Counted from the first letter of the stretch, positions 25,012 through 32,946 are shown. The stretch is 64,000 nucleotides of DNA from Lineus longissimus (GCF_910592395.1 NC_088320.1:12586501-12650500); one strand, 5' to 3'. Notes: generated by a model not told the origin, from the sequence alone. A program made the numbers and translations.

Positions 25012-25032
25012 AGAAAATAAAAACATAATAAA
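25001..25032 (+). promoter_or_regulatory. Recurring Polinton promoter-like module CCTATATCTAA...AATAAAATG
   Basis: CCTATATCTAA occurs 20-30 bases upstream of an A/T-rich AATAAA-ATG start here and at 40228-40263, 39458-39495 and 39879-39915 (reverse strand). In three of the four places the spacer reads AAATTATTTTCTTGTAAATAA. Position and repetition suggest a promoter used by the TIR genes and PolB; this is inference. Confidence 0.55.
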
Positions 25033-25332
25033 ATGAACAAAACTGCGAAAGCTCTCATTGGTGTACTATGCTTGTCAATGACTGGAAATGTCATTTTGAC
25101 AGGAATTAATTTTGTACCTAGAAATACTCTCGCTCCGCTCGTGAACGTCACAGACTTTCCAATGAATTACACTTGTCTAATGGAGCACAAAAGAAAGTTG
25201 ATTACAAATCACATTTATGGACATGTTTGTTATAATCCATGGCTAGATGTTTCTATAATAGACTTAAGTTATTACAAAGATGGATTTGTAAATCTGAATG
25301 TGCCATTTTTGGCACATTCACGATTGATGTAA
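25033..25332 (+). CDS. Small secreted or membrane-anchored Polinton protein, unrecognised
   Basis: 99 codons. Residues 6-27 are hydrophobic (ALIGVLCLSMTGNVILTGIN), which fits a signal peptide or anchor. The rest has two N-glycosylation-type sites (NVT, NYT) and Cys residues. The start is chosen because it follows the CCTATATCTAA module and AATAAA. The last codons run through a hairpin (25296-25319), so the C-terminal PFLAHSRLM may be an accidental extension produced by a regulatory palindrome. No family is recognised. Confidence 0.6.
   Translation: MNKTAKALIGVLCLSMTGNVILTGINFVPRNTLAPLVNVTDFPMNYTCLMEHKRKLITNHIYGHVCYNPWLDVSIIDLSYYKDGFVNLNVPFLAHSRLM
25296..25319. terminator. Hairpin, TGTGCCA family (Polinton)
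   Basis: Ten-base arms GAATGTGCCA / TGGCACATTC with a TTTT loop, overlapping the end of the 99-codon plus-strand gene. The same core recurs at 28489-28510, 32552-32577 and 32596-32617. Confidence 0.7.
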
Positions 25333-25333
25333 T

Positions 25334-25370
25334 TTTATAAGCTTACTCGCTATGCTCGTAAGCCTATAAA
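25334..25370. terminator. Hairpin between convergent genes, TTTATA family
   Basis: Arms TTTATA-A-GCTTAC and GTAAGC-C-TATAAA (one mismatch) lie two bases after the plus-strand stop at 25332 and before the convergent stop at 25438. The layout matches 30158-30189 and 32947-32972. Confidence 0.65.
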
Positions 25371-25437
25371 TTTACTCACCCCACACTACTTTTTTCTGAC
25401 TCGCTTTACAGCCCAAACTGATTATCTCAGATGAAAG

Positions 25438-25872
25438 TCATGTCATTTCGGATTCTAGGATGAGCTCAAATTCACTCGCAGAAATAGTGCCATTATCCAT
25501 GAATCTGGAAAGTAAATTATCGACACTCCGTAAGCATGCTTTTTTCTTAATTAAAATATCTAAATGTTTTTTCTCCTTTTTCCTTAATTTAGGAACTACA
25601 ATTTTTCCAACCAATCCTAGGAGTGTACAGATAGCGGAAATTGGAATACTGATGACATTTCCAATCACTGTCGCAGCTCCAATTGATGCGACTGTGACAC
25701 ACGTAATATACATACCAATTTCACAACCGTGTAAGATTTGACTAGCTTTTTTATAATTTTTATTTAATTTTTTTCTTTTTTCAATATTCAGCTCTAATTC
25801 TGTAATTTTTTCTTTAATTTTTTCAAGTCTAAATTGTTCAGCATCAACATTCACACCATCTATATCATCCAT
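25438..25872 (-). CDS. Small Polinton membrane protein with coiled coil
   Basis: 144 aa. Residues 10-45 are charged and heptad-like (KIKEKITELELNIEKRKKLN). Two hydrophobic segments follow at about 52-75 and 78-95, then a basic helix. The start follows AGAATAAATG. The stop of the upstream penton gene abuts this start, so the two are probably co-expressed. I do not recognise the family; a virion or membrane-associated accessory role is inferred from position in the capsid gene block. Confidence 0.65.
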   Translation of the reverse strand: MDDIDGVNVDAEQFRLEKIKEKITELELNIEKRKKLNKNYKKASQILHGCEIGMYITCVTVASIGAATVIGNVISIPISAICTLLGLVGKIVVPKLRKKEKKHLDILIKKKACLRSVDNLLSRFMDNGTISASEFELILESEMT

Positions 25873-26520
25873 TTATTCTAATCGTAAATCAATTGAAACT
25901 GGAGTTAAAAATTCAATAGTCTCATCATTCTGATCTTTGACCTGTAGTTCAATACTAGTATGATCGTGCTTTGCGATCTTTACTTTTTGAAGGGAGGTAT
26001 ATTCATGTATATCTCCATAATATTTACCTTTGGGAACAAATGAAGTAATAAGATCACTACGCTTTCCATTCACTAAATTTTTATGTGTATCAACAATACT
26101 ACAAGAAATTCTATACTCATGATATGGTAGAAGTTTACAAGGTTTATTACCAGTAATTCCTGATCTTATAAAGGTATTGTCTTCAAAAGTCATTCCAAAT
26201 ATTTCACCTAGTTCTTTATGGAGAACTACAGCAAATGGTGGCTCGACTTTAATTTTAATTTTACCTTCACTGGGTAAATAAGTTAACTCAAATTTATCAG
26301 CATGTCCTTTTTCACTCAACGCTTCCTGTACTGCTTTATTGTAGGTAACTGGCGTATAAAATCCGTTGGGAATAGTGATCAAGTCTTGATTTGTATAGGC
26401 CCCATCAACAACAGTCGCAAATCGTAAATAGTGATTATGTAATTCCCTTGAAAAATTATAGTAAGTCATAGGAATAATAGCCTTTTCAACCTGCACGGTT
26501 TCATATGACTGAATACTCAC
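25873..26520 (-). CDS. Polinton minor capsid (penton, single jelly-roll) protein
   Basis: 215 aa. The layout matches the Polinton/adintovirus penton family: an N-terminal 'IPNGFYTPVTYNKAVQEAL' element, a strand-loop-strand region (KFELTYLPSEGKIKIKV), 'LHKELGEIFGM', a surface segment 'YRISCSIVDTHKNLVNGKRSD', and a C-terminal strand pair ending ELQVKDQNDETIEFLTPVSI. In the family this protein forms the pentameric vertices of the capsid built by the double-jelly-roll major capsid protein. The frame is intact and of usual length. It lies downstream of the large membrane protein gene by 31 bp. Confidence 0.85.
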   Translation of the reverse strand: MSIQSYETVQVEKAIIPMTYYNFSRELHNHYLRFATVVDGAYTNQDLITIPNGFYTPVTYNKAVQEALSEKGHADKFELTYLPSEGKIKIKVEPPFAVVLHKELGEIFGMTFEDNTFIRSGITGNKPCKLLPYHEYRISCSIVDTHKNLVNGKRSDLITSFVPKGKYYGDIHEYTSLQKVKIAKHDHTSIELQVKDQNDETIEFLTPVSIDLRLE

Positions 26521-26551
26521 TGGAAGTAGAATCCTTAATACATCATGAAAT

Positions 26552-28051
26552 CTAACGTTTATTTATTTTAGAAGAAATTTTATGTGCTTTTTGTTTAATG
26601 CTTCCTATATTGGTTGATAATACTTGAACAATAACTAAAATAGTGACAGCGATCATAATAATCAAATGCTCTGCTAAAAATCCTACAACACCAGCAGCTG
26701 CTTTTAAGATAGTAGACACAATGGTCCCTAAAATTCCAGGCAAAGCGACTAAAGCTTTTTTACCTAAAGAAAGTAACCAATCTTTAAATTTGATCAAACC
26801 TTGTGTAATTTTACTTGGAGGTTTGCTAGGTCCTATAGGTTTACTAGGTCTATCAGGTCTTCCCGGTGTATCAGGTTTAACTGACTTAGAAGGTTTACTT
26901 GGTTTTACTAAAGAACCTATAGTTCCACCAATGGCAGACAACGCTATAATAACTGCACTAACAATAGTAGCAAGTTTAAAACCTTTCAATTTGAATAAAG
27001 CGTCAAGTCTGTCTCCTAAGGATTTACTTGTATCATTGACTTGATCTTTAAAATTGTAAGCTGTTTGTTTAGCTATATTCCTAGTGTCTTTTTTAAGTTG
27101 TTCAACAATTTCAACTTCTTCTTCATTAGCCTTGTACAAAACATTGTACTCTGTCTCAATTAATGGTTCCATTTCAATATCATCACTTTGTTTCAATGTG
27201 TTTATTTTATTCATTATTCGCTTACGTATCAGTCTATATTTTTCCCTAATGCCACGTAACTTACGTCTGATGTAGTCAATAGCATCATCTAACTTAGAAT
27301 TATTTGTTTTCATAGGCTTGCCTGTTTCATCAAAAATATGTGTTTGAACATTGGATATATCTGTCTCAGGTTCAACTTCAATAAAATTTGTTTCATCAGT
27401 ATCAATATTTGTGTCTTGGAAGAGGTTGTAGTCAGTTTCAGTAACAGTAACTTCAGGTTCCAGTGCAACCTGTACAACATTTGATTCTTGTTCACCTAAG
27501 CCTAAATCACCAGCTGGATCCAGATCATCAGCTGCTTGATTCAATCTTTCTTGAAAATTTCCTGACTTAGGAACACCTCCAGTTATTTTAGGTGTTCCTT
27601 CAGGAAGTGATATTGTTTCTTTTCCTTCAAAATGTTTGAGAAATTTAATTGCTAAAGCTTTTTGTTTACCTTTTTCCAATGCCTCTTTTGGTCTAAAATC
27701 ACCACTTTTACTACCATTATAATCAATTTTGTAAGTTAATTGTAATTTTTTATCTCCTTCTACATAGTAATATACACCATTTTCAGACTTAATATGTGGT
27801 TTTAGTAAATCTCTTTCAATATAACTTATAAATTTACCATATTGTTTTTCTAATTTTGGTTCAAGAATTTGCATTCTTCTTTCGGGTGTATCAATGCGTA
27901 CATCATCTTCATTAGAAGGTGGAACATCTCCAGTCAATTCATTCCTAAGAATATCATTTGCCTCTTGTTGATCATTTAAATCATCTTCCACATCCTCCAA
28001 TTCTATCCTTTCACCATCTGCTAAGTCACCTTCTTCAACGAAGTCAGCCAT
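26552..28051 (-). CDS. Large Polinton membrane-associated structural protein
   Basis: 499 aa. Acidic N-terminus (1-50), a middle charged region, one hydrophobic helix at about 360-380 (ATIVSAVIIALSAIGGTIGSL), a Pro/Lys/Ser-rich linker (383-420 with KPSKPSK and GPSKPPSK) and a C-terminal amphipathic-to-hydrophobic block containing ALPGILGTIVSTILKAAAGV and a final membrane helix. C-terminal 'LPGILG..IS..LKAA..VVGFLAEH' blocks recur in Polinton proteins, so I take it as a conserved late protein, possibly membrane-active like adenoviral minor proteins (inference). Start follows TTAAAATAAATG. Its stop is 31 bp from the penton start. Confidence 0.75.
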   Translation of the reverse strand: MADFVEEGDLADGERIELEDVEDDLNDQQEANDILRNELTGDVPPSNEDDVRIDTPERRMQILEPKLEKQYGKFISYIERDLLKPHIKSENGVYYYVEGDKKLQLTYKIDYNGSKSGDFRPKEALEKGKQKALAIKFLKHFEGKETISLPEGTPKITGGVPKSGNFQERLNQAADDLDPAGDLGLGEQESNVVQVALEPEVTVTETDYNLFQDTNIDTDETNFIEVEPETDISNVQTHIFDETGKPMKTNNSKLDDAIDYIRRKLRGIREKYRLIRKRIMNKINTLKQSDDIEMEPLIETEYNVLYKANEEEVEIVEQLKKDTRNIAKQTAYNFKDQVNDTSKSLGDRLDALFKLKGFKLATIVSAVIIALSAIGGTIGSLVKPSKPSKSVKPDTPGRPDRPSKPIGPSKPPSKITQGLIKFKDWLLSLGKKALVALPGILGTIVSTILKAAAGVVGFLAEHLIIMIAVTILVIVQVLSTNIGSIKQKAHKISSKINKR

Positions 28052-28056
28052 TTATT

Positions 28057-28452
28057 TTAAATAAATTTTGACAAAACAGCTGATCCAATAACACTTCCTG
28101 CAATATAGGCTTGTTCATAATTTTTCTGACTCTGACTAGGTTTATAATAGTGGGTTAAATTTGGCTTAGGATGGATGCTGTCATAATAGCGGATAGAGTC
28201 TTTCATGTCTAACATGTCTGATTGTGCTTGCTGTTTTTTCTGTCGTTGTTCTGCAAGGAAGTCAAGATGTTTAATTCTATTGTGCGACCATGTTGCTGAT
28301 TCCTTTTGTAATTTTTCGCTTGCTAAATCATGTCTTTTACGCTCTTCTGCAGCATTCTGCGCATCAAATGCATGGAACATGGCATTCCCCCCAACGAAAG
28401 CAGTCGCATTAGCTACTGCTCCAAAAATTGTTGTTAAAATCATTCCAGCCAT
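28057..28452 (-). CDS. Conserved Polinton small virion-type protein
   Basis: 131 aa. Small hydrophobic N-terminus with Gly/Ala (GAVANATAFVGGNAMFHAF), then a long charged helix (EERKRHDLASEKLQKESATW, RIKHLDFLAEQRQKKQQAQ), a tyrosine-rich part and a C-terminal hydrophobic end (AGSVIGSAVLSKFI). The 'KRHD-A-E-LQ...W...R...LDF' pattern is one I know from Polinton proteins of other animals; function is unsettled. The start follows TATAAAATAAATG and the stop is 5 bp before the next gene's ATG. Confidence 0.75.
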   Translation of the reverse strand: MAGMILTTIFGAVANATAFVGGNAMFHAFDAQNAAEERKRHDLASEKLQKESATWSHNRIKHLDFLAEQRQKKQQAQSDMLDMKDSIRYYDSIHPKPNLTHYYKPSQSQKNYEQAYIAGSVIGSAVLSKFI

Positions 28453-28488
28453 TTATTTTATAAAAATTGTCTTCTTGTTCAATATGTG

Positions 28489-28510
28489 AATGTGCCATTT
28501 TTGGCACATT
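28489..28510. terminator. Hairpin, TGTGCCA family
   Basis: Nine-base arms AATGTGCCA / TGGCACATT, TTTT loop, in the spacer between two minus-strand genes. Confidence 0.7.
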
Positions 28511-28537
28511 GATTTTTTAAAAAAAAATTTTCTTGAA

Positions 28538-28562
28538 CAGGGCTAGCAAATTGCTAGCCCTG
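28538..28562. terminator. Hairpin, AGGGCTA family
   Basis: Perfect 12-base arms CAGGGCTAGCAA / TTGCTAGCCCTG around a single A, about 11 bases past the stop of the 78-aa gene on the minus strand. Sequence relatives are at 35309-35333 and 35345-35367. Confidence 0.75.
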
Positions 28563-28573
28563 AGTAGACCTGT

Positions 28574-28810
28574 TTAATTAGTGATGTTCTTCGGCAATCC
28601 TTGCTTCTCCAGATATCCTTTTGTAATAATAGCTAGTGACACAGCACCAGTTAGCTTCAATGCTTCCATCAAGTCAGGTTTACTAGGATCTCCAATATTT
28701 GACTTTAATAGCTTTTTAGCAGCCATTCCATAGCCAACAACAAGTGCTGCTAAAACTGCAGAATGGTAAATTGTGTTTCCAATATTTTTCGTGTCGATCA
28801 TTGTGCTCAT
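28574..28810 (-). CDS. Conserved small Polinton membrane protein
   Basis: 78 aa. Hydrophobic segment AVLAALVVGYGMAAKKLLK (about 18-36), then DPSKPDLMEALKLTGAVSLA with a second mildly hydrophobic helix, and a C-terminal TKGYLEKQGLPKNI. This order (membrane helix, KKLLK, D-x-x-E-x-L-KL, then KxYLxxQG) is shared with small proteins of other Polintons. Start follows TATAAATAAATG. A strong hairpin lies just after the stop. Confidence 0.75.
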   Translation of the reverse strand: MSTMIDTKNIGNTIYHSAVLAALVVGYGMAAKKLLKSNIGDPSKPDLMEALKLTGAVSLAIITKGYLEKQGLPKNITN

Positions 28811-28820
28811 TTATTTATAG

Positions 28821-28840
28821 TAAATTTTTTTTAAAATTTA
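28821..28840. terminator. AT-only hairpin at a gene end
   Basis: Arms TAAATTTT / AAAATTTA with a TTTT loop, overlapping the stop codon region of the 103-aa minus-strand gene and lying just above the start of the 78-aa gene. Low complexity weakens the claim. Confidence 0.45.
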
Positions 28841-29149
28841 TAAGATCAGATTGTCAGATTTTTGTTTAGGTTTAAGTTTTTTATTTAATTTTTCAATAGG
28901 TGACTCCTCAATAGGTGAGAGTGAATTTTTGGAATAGAACCAAACAAAACCTGCTAAGGTGATTCCACTTATCAATATTAAAGGATAGTAGTTTGTAGAC
29001 AAATAATAACTTTGCTTAATGTCATCATCTGTTTTAACTTTTTTCTTTCCTTTATTCAACTGACCTAATTTTTTACCCCATTCAACTCTTTTATGATTCT
29101 TTGGCTTTTCTGTTGTTGTAATTTCAGTTGTTGTGTTTTCTCCGTCCAT
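28838..29149 (-). CDS. Small single-pass Polinton membrane protein
   Basis: 103 aa. The N-terminal half is polar with 'KPKNHKRVEWGKKLGQLNKG', resembling the 'K-N-x-R-V-x-x-G-K-K-L' block of Polinton small proteins. One membrane helix lies at about 54-70 (PLILISGITLAGFVWFY) and the C-terminus is basic. Start ATG follows CATAAAATAAACAG. Function unknown. Confidence 0.7.
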   Translation of the reverse strand: MDGENTTTEITTTEKPKNHKRVEWGKKLGQLNKGKKKVKTDDDIKQSYYLSTNYYPLILISGITLAGFVWFYSKNSLSPIEESPIEKLNKKLKPKQKSDNLIL

Positions 29150-29171
29150 ATCTGTTTATTTTATGAAAAAA

Positions 29172-29396
29172 TATTAGCGACTATTAAAGTCATTATTAAC
29201 GACTATTAAAGTCATTATTAAAGTCATTATTAGCGACTATTAAAGTCATTATTAAAGTCATTATTAGCGACTATTAAAGTCATTATTAAAGTTATTATTA
29301 GCGACTATTAAAGTTATTATTAGCGACTATTAAAGTTATTATTAGCGACTATTAAAGTCATTATTAAAGTCATTATTAACGACTATTAAAGTCTGA
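29172..29396. repeat. Tandem GCGACTATTAAAGTCATT repeats
   Basis: About 225 bp built from variants of GCGACTATTAAAG and TCATTATTAAAG, ordered as irregular 21-34 bp units. It lies at the only spacer where the minus-strand structural block and the plus-strand zinc-ribbon gene start away from each other, so a bidirectional control region or replication element is plausible (inference). Confidence 0.75.
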
Positions 29397-29470
29397 TGAT
29401 TTATGACTAGGTTTTGATGGTTTATGACTAGGTTTTGATGTATAATAAAAATTATGTCTTCATAAATAAA

Positions 29471-30151
29471 ATGAAGACAGATGTTAGATTTGACAACTTT
29501 GAAGAAATATATGAAAAAGTTGTTGAAGTATTAGAAAATGACGCAAGACAATATCAATATGAAATGTCACTTGTTTTAGACATGCGAGAGCAGCTTAAAA
29601 TAGCTGGAAAATATGTAAATTTATATTGTAATCATTGGATTTGTCAAGATTGTTATTCAACAGATTGTACTATACTAGAGATTGAAGTCGTTTGTAATGA
29701 TTGTGGAACTGTAGACAATGCTTTTGATCCATACTCTCATACTTCAGATTTGTGGACAAATTCTATTCAAAAAACGTATATTTGTGGATCACACTATGGC
29801 ATGGAAAAAACTCATAAGTATGTTATGTCTAAATTTTCAAAATTTAAAGAACAATATAAAGATGAACTATTGTTCAAGAGAGTTGACTATAATTCAATTG
29901 CCAAGGATGTGAAAAGGTTAGAAGACCTGTTTGAAAAGAATAAGGATAAACTAAACAGAAAGTCCTTCTTTTTTAATAAACATATATTACAAAAATTAAA
30001 TGAACACTATCTTTTAGCACCAGCAAGTATTAGCGTAGCGATGAGAAAAAAATTGAAAAAATTGGACGCAAAAGCGGCTGCATCAGCGAGTGTATTAACA
30101 TCTTCTTTAGAAAAGGTGTATGAAGATTTTAAAAAATTAAATTGGCCATAA
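29471..30151 (+). CDS. Zinc-ribbon protein, candidate viral-type transcription factor
   Basis: 226 aa from the ATG at 29471, which follows CATAAATAAA, the start motif used elsewhere. An upstream ATG at 29435 lacks it. Residues about 49-80 hold paired cysteines: CNHWICQDCYSTDC and VVCNDCGTV. The second pair is typical of a zinc ribbon of TFIIB or poxvirus late-factor (VLTF3) style. After it come 'CGSHYGMEKTHKYVMSKFSK', a charged helical region and 'SFFFNKHILQKLNEHYLLAP'. The order (ribbon, then a helical domain ending in a tyrosine-rich helix) resembles VLTF3-like proteins. Assignment by pattern only. It runs opposite to the capsid block and converges on the gene at 30190. Confidence 0.7.
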   Translation: MKTDVRFDNFEEIYEKVVEVLENDARQYQYEMSLVLDMREQLKIAGKYVNLYCNHWICQDCYSTDCTILEIEVVCNDCGTVDNAFDPYSHTSDLWTNSIQKTYICGSHYGMEKTHKYVMSKFSKFKEQYKDELLFKRVDYNSIAKDVKRLEDLFEKNKDKLNRKSFFFNKHILQKLNEHYLLAPASISVAMRKKLKKLDAKAAASASVLTSSLEKVYEDFKKLNWP

Positions 30152-30157
30152 TCTTAG

Positions 30158-30189
30158 ATTTTATAAAGTCAGTGAGGACTCTATAAAAT
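30158..30189. terminator. Hairpin filling the gap between convergent genes
   Basis: Arms ATTTTATA-A-AGTC and GACT-C-TATAAAAT (one mismatch), starting seven bases after the plus-strand stop and ending exactly where the minus-strand gene stops. It shares the outer TTTATA arm and the A/C mismatch with 25334-25370. Confidence 0.7.
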
Positions 30190-30633
30190 TTAGGAATCCT
30201 CGCATGTGTCCTCTGCTTCACGCGTCATTGCAGTTTCAGCCGTATTGACTACAATTGTACCTGCAGCTAAAAGTGTTGGGTTCATATATTGACCCAGTTG
30301 TTTTTTTATTTCATGGTTTACTATGATATTGTCATTTAATTTTTCATGTAATTTTTTTTGATCCAAATTTGGAAATACCATTTTTACTGCTTGAGTATAA
30401 CCAAATAGTAAATTAGAGACTAAATCATCAGCAATCTGAGTATTATATTTGATGTTATACTCATTATGTAATTTTTCAATATTTTTTTGTGAAGCTTTTT
30501 TAATCGTAGCCTCAGATGATTTTATTCCTAGTTTATGTAGTAATCCTGATTGATAGTGTGAAAGTAATTCACTTCGCATGTCACACTCGTTTTGTTCTTC
30601 TTCAACAATAGTTTCCACATTCACGCCGTTCAT
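30190..30633 (-). CDS. Polinton accessory protein downstream of the ATPase
   Basis: 147 aa, mostly helical and charged, with 'IEKLHNEYNIKYNTQIADDL' and 'SNLLFGYTQAVKMVFPNLDQ', and a C-terminal Ala/Thr-rich segment. No catalytic motif seen. Start follows CATAAATAAACACACC. It lies 11 bp from the ATPase stop, so it may be co-expressed with the ATPase. Similar helical proteins, or fused domains, occur next to the ATPase in other Polintons, but I cannot name a function. Confidence 0.6.
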   Translation of the reverse strand: MNGVNVETIVEEEQNECDMRSELLSHYQSGLLHKLGIKSSEATIKKASQKNIEKLHNEYNIKYNTQIADDLVSNLLFGYTQAVKMVFPNLDQKKLHEKLNDNIIVNHEIKKQLGQYMNPTLLAAGTIVVNTAETAMTREAEDTCEDS

Positions 30634-30644
30634 GGTGTGTTTAT

Positions 30645-31266
30645 TTATGATAAAAAATAATCAAAAGGCATCTTTCTGCGCAGTATAAGCTTCTTTCCTG
30701 CATCAATCTGCACAAGAACTGTGTCTTTTTCGCTTTGTGGAATACAGCGATTTTCTTTGAAAATTTGATCCATAGATAATTGATCATTCATTGTATGAAT
30801 CACCATGTGTTTACAATTTTCTCTAAAATCTTTTACAACTGCATTATATTTTTGGGTCAAAAGCCACACAGAAATGCCATAATGTCTTCCTGAGAAAGCT
30901 AGTTCAGTCAATTTTGTACACTTATTCTTTGATTCCCCACAAATTAGCACAATCATCAATGATAAATAATGTTTGATGATCTTGACTTTTTAAATTTTCA
31001 ATCGCATCTTCTAAGCATATATTTAAATCTGTAAGTACTAATTTTGGAGGATAAATGTGTATATTTTTATCTTGTGTAATCCATGCTCTATCTTGGTAAG
31101 TTTTATTCATGTCAATGGTTGGACAAAATATCACAATGTCATCAAATTTTTTACGAAATTCTTTTTCAAGTAAATCTAGTATAAAGTAGGTCTTGCCACA
31201 ATCAGTCATTCCGACAATTAACATATTGAAAGGTGGATCACAATAAAATTCATTGTTCATACTCAT
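30645..31266 (-). pseudogene. FtsK/HerA-type packaging ATPase, split by a frameshift
   Basis: The first frame (31266-30922) carries Walker A GMTDCGKT (residues 19-26) and Walker B LFIIDD (100-105). The second (30959-30645) continues the fold with LAFSGRHYGISVWLLTQKYN, a block strongly conserved in Polinton ATPases, and an Arg/Lys-rich end. The two overlap in different frames near 30935-30955, close to a run of four G, so one base has been gained or lost (or recoding is used). The family packages DNA into capsids. Start follows TTAAAAATAAATG. Apart from the break, length and motifs are normal for Polinton ATPases. Confidence 0.88.
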
Positions 31267-31283
31267 TTATTTTTAACAACTCG

Positions 31284-31301
31284 GTTGTCAAATTTGACAA
31301 C
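31284..31301. terminator. Perfect 18-bp palindrome after the major capsid gene
   Basis: GTTGTCAAATTTGACAAC lies five bases beyond the stop of the major capsid gene on the minus strand and upstream of the ATPase start. Confidence 0.65.
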
Positions 31302-31306
31302 TGTGG

Positions 31307-32521
31307 TTAGTGTACAATACCCTTCACTTTTTTATTCTCAAGTCCTACTAATCCATCAGCTACAATATAGACTAGCATGTCATATTCTGTTTCAGTACTT
31401 CTAGTAAGTTCAAGTTGTAAACCATGTTTAATATTAGACATTGCAGTTCCAGATCCATGTAAATAGTTGTCCTCTGTACTTCTCAGATCAATCCACAGAG
31501 CATATTTATGATTTTCATAGAATTTTTCGACATCCATCATGCAGTCTTCAGTTTGCTTAAGATCTTCTGACATATAAAGTCGTTTTACTTCATCAAATTG
31601 ATTATAGGCTTTCATTCCTGACTTGAATATACAGTGAGAAATTCCTTCTGAAGTAATGGTCACATTAGTGATGTCTGGATTTTGAAAACTTGTATTTTCG
31701 GCATCATACTCAGCGTAATTTTTCTGGAAAAATATCAGAATACCCTTTGTAGAAGCGCGATTGACATCTACATTGATATTCATTCGTTTATTCTTTCCAA
31801 TTGAATCTGTTCTCAAAAGATGCATGTCTTCATATCTAAATCTAGTATCAGCATATATTGCTTCGATTTCCTCACTAAGTTCTGTGGAAAAGACTGTTTC
31901 ATACTCAAGTTGAATATCTTTCACAGCATATGTTTTTGACGTTGCAGTTCCTGTCACAACATATTTTGCATCATTGAATTTGATGTTATATTCAATGGAT
32001 TCTAAAATAGCTGATGGGTAAAAAGGTAGATGATCATCAAATATTTCTGACTCAATAGGAATACAATATCTGTCACCAAATGCTGTTTTAATAGCATCTT
32101 TTCGTTGCTCCTTGTCAATACCTTGCTGAACACGATTTTTCCTCTGCTTGTCGGTCAACCAAAAGTCCTTGAACGTATTATAGATATAGGCTTTGTCCAC
32201 TTCACTTATTGTTTTTCCACCCAATTTAGTAGTAATTCTTTCAACAATATTTCGACCTACATTAGCCACAAATCCAGCTGCTGCAGCATTGGCTGCATTA
32301 CTTGCTTTTGATGAGGTAGAAAGTTTAAATGTAAGTTTCAAACTTTTAGGAACAATCACTTGTCCTTTTTCAAGCTGAGGAATTTTCACATAAAGTGTTT
32401 CTCCAGGATTCACAGAATTAGGATTATGGGTAATGACTTCATAATTTCTTTTAGCTTTGAGCCCCTTGGCTATTTTGTTTGATCTATAAGGATCAAGATA
32501 TTTACCAAACGATGTGTCCAT
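31307..32521 (-). CDS. Polinton major capsid protein (double jelly-roll)
   Basis: 404 aa, intact. The N-terminus (GKYLDPYRSNK...) leads to NPGETLYVKIPQLEKGQVIV and NVGRNIVERITTKLGGKTI, blocks I know from Polinton/adintovirus major capsid proteins. Later come the DRYCIPIESEIFDDHLPFYP turn that opens the second jelly roll and a C-terminal 'LQLELTRSTETEYDMLVYIV'. In the family, trimers form pseudo-hexameric capsomers. The start codon sits in TATAAATAAATGG. It is flanked by a palindrome after the stop and two TGTGCCA hairpins above the start. The open frame suggests selection for capsids, or a recent insertion. Confidence 0.9.
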   Translation of the reverse strand: MDTSFGKYLDPYRSNKIAKGLKAKRNYEVITHNPNSVNPGETLYVKIPQLEKGQVIVPKSLKLTFKLSTSSKASNAANAAAAGFVANVGRNIVERITTKLGGKTISEVDKAYIYNTFKDFWLTDKQRKNRVQQGIDKEQRKDAIKTAFGDRYCIPIESEIFDDHLPFYPSAILESIEYNIKFNDAKYVVTGTATSKTYAVKDIQLEYETVFSTELSEEIEAIYADTRFRYEDMHLLRTDSIGKNKRMNINVDVNRASTKGILIFFQKNYAEYDAENTSFQNPDITNVTITSEGISHCIFKSGMKAYNQFDEVKRLYMSEDLKQTEDCMMDVEKFYENHKYALWIDLRSTEDNYLHGSGTAMSNIKHGLQLELTRSTETEYDMLVYIVADGLVGLENKKVKGIVH

Positions 32522-32551
32522 TTATTTATAGTAAATTTTTAAAAAAAAAAA

Positions 32552-32617
32552 TCAATGTGCCAAAAATGGCATATTGAAATTAATCTTACTCAATCAATAT
32601 GCCAAAAATGGCACATT
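32552..32617. promoter_or_regulatory. Two TGCCAAAAATGGCA hairpins in a divergent spacer
   Basis: Hairpins at 32552-32577 and 32596-32617 share TGCCAAAAATGGCA and are mirror variants of each other (GTGCCA...GGCATA against TATGCCA...GGCACA). They lie between the major capsid start (minus) and a small plus-strand gene, so they cannot both be terminators; an operator or packaging-site role is possible. Confidence 0.6.
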
Positions 32618-32637
32618 CAAAGAAAATGTTTAAATAA

Positions 32638-32921
32638 ATGCCTAACATGTGTGGGATTAAATACTTTTACCCAGCAGCTATTGAGGAACTAAAACAGGAA
32701 ATTCGAAAAATAAAAAACAGTCAGTTAAATCCTGACGTATAACAGCGAGTAAAGTCAATACTAAAGTGGATCAACTTGAGATATCAGTGAATGACTCCTT
32801 CATCAAATTAGAAACATGGTGGGCTATCGTTGGAACTTATTTAGACTATATGTTGACCCGTAGAAGATGGAAAAATGTGCCAAAAGAAATGAAAGAACTT
32901 CCTTCATTGCAAATTGAGTAA
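32638..32921 (+). pseudogene. Small Polinton gene with one frameshift
   Basis: An ATG at 32638, preceded by TTTAAATAA, opens a 34-codon frame that stops at 32740-32742. A second frame from just before that point to a stop at 32919-32921 codes for about 60 residues with a coiled-coil-like start, a Trp-rich helix (KLETWWAIVGTYLDY) and a basic end (LTRRRWKNVPKEMK). The junction fits one lost or gained base near 32736-32742. Family unknown. Confidence 0.5.
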
Positions 32922-32946
32922 GCTTACGAGCTTAGCGAGTAACATG

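Noticed and set aside
26643-27044. 133-codon plus-strand frame with collagen-like GLPG words
   Set aside because: Antisense of the Pro/Lys/Ser-rich linker of the 499-aa Polinton protein.
31284-31301. Link between the GTTGTCAAATTTGACAAC palindrome and similar host hairpins at 1921-1958
   Set aside because: The shared word is AT-rich and short, and the contexts are unrelated.
25296-32617. TGCCA-N4-TGGCA hairpins as nuclear factor I sites (as at adenovirus ends)
   Set aside because: The half-sites face the wrong way and spacing differs from TTGGC-N5-GCCAA.
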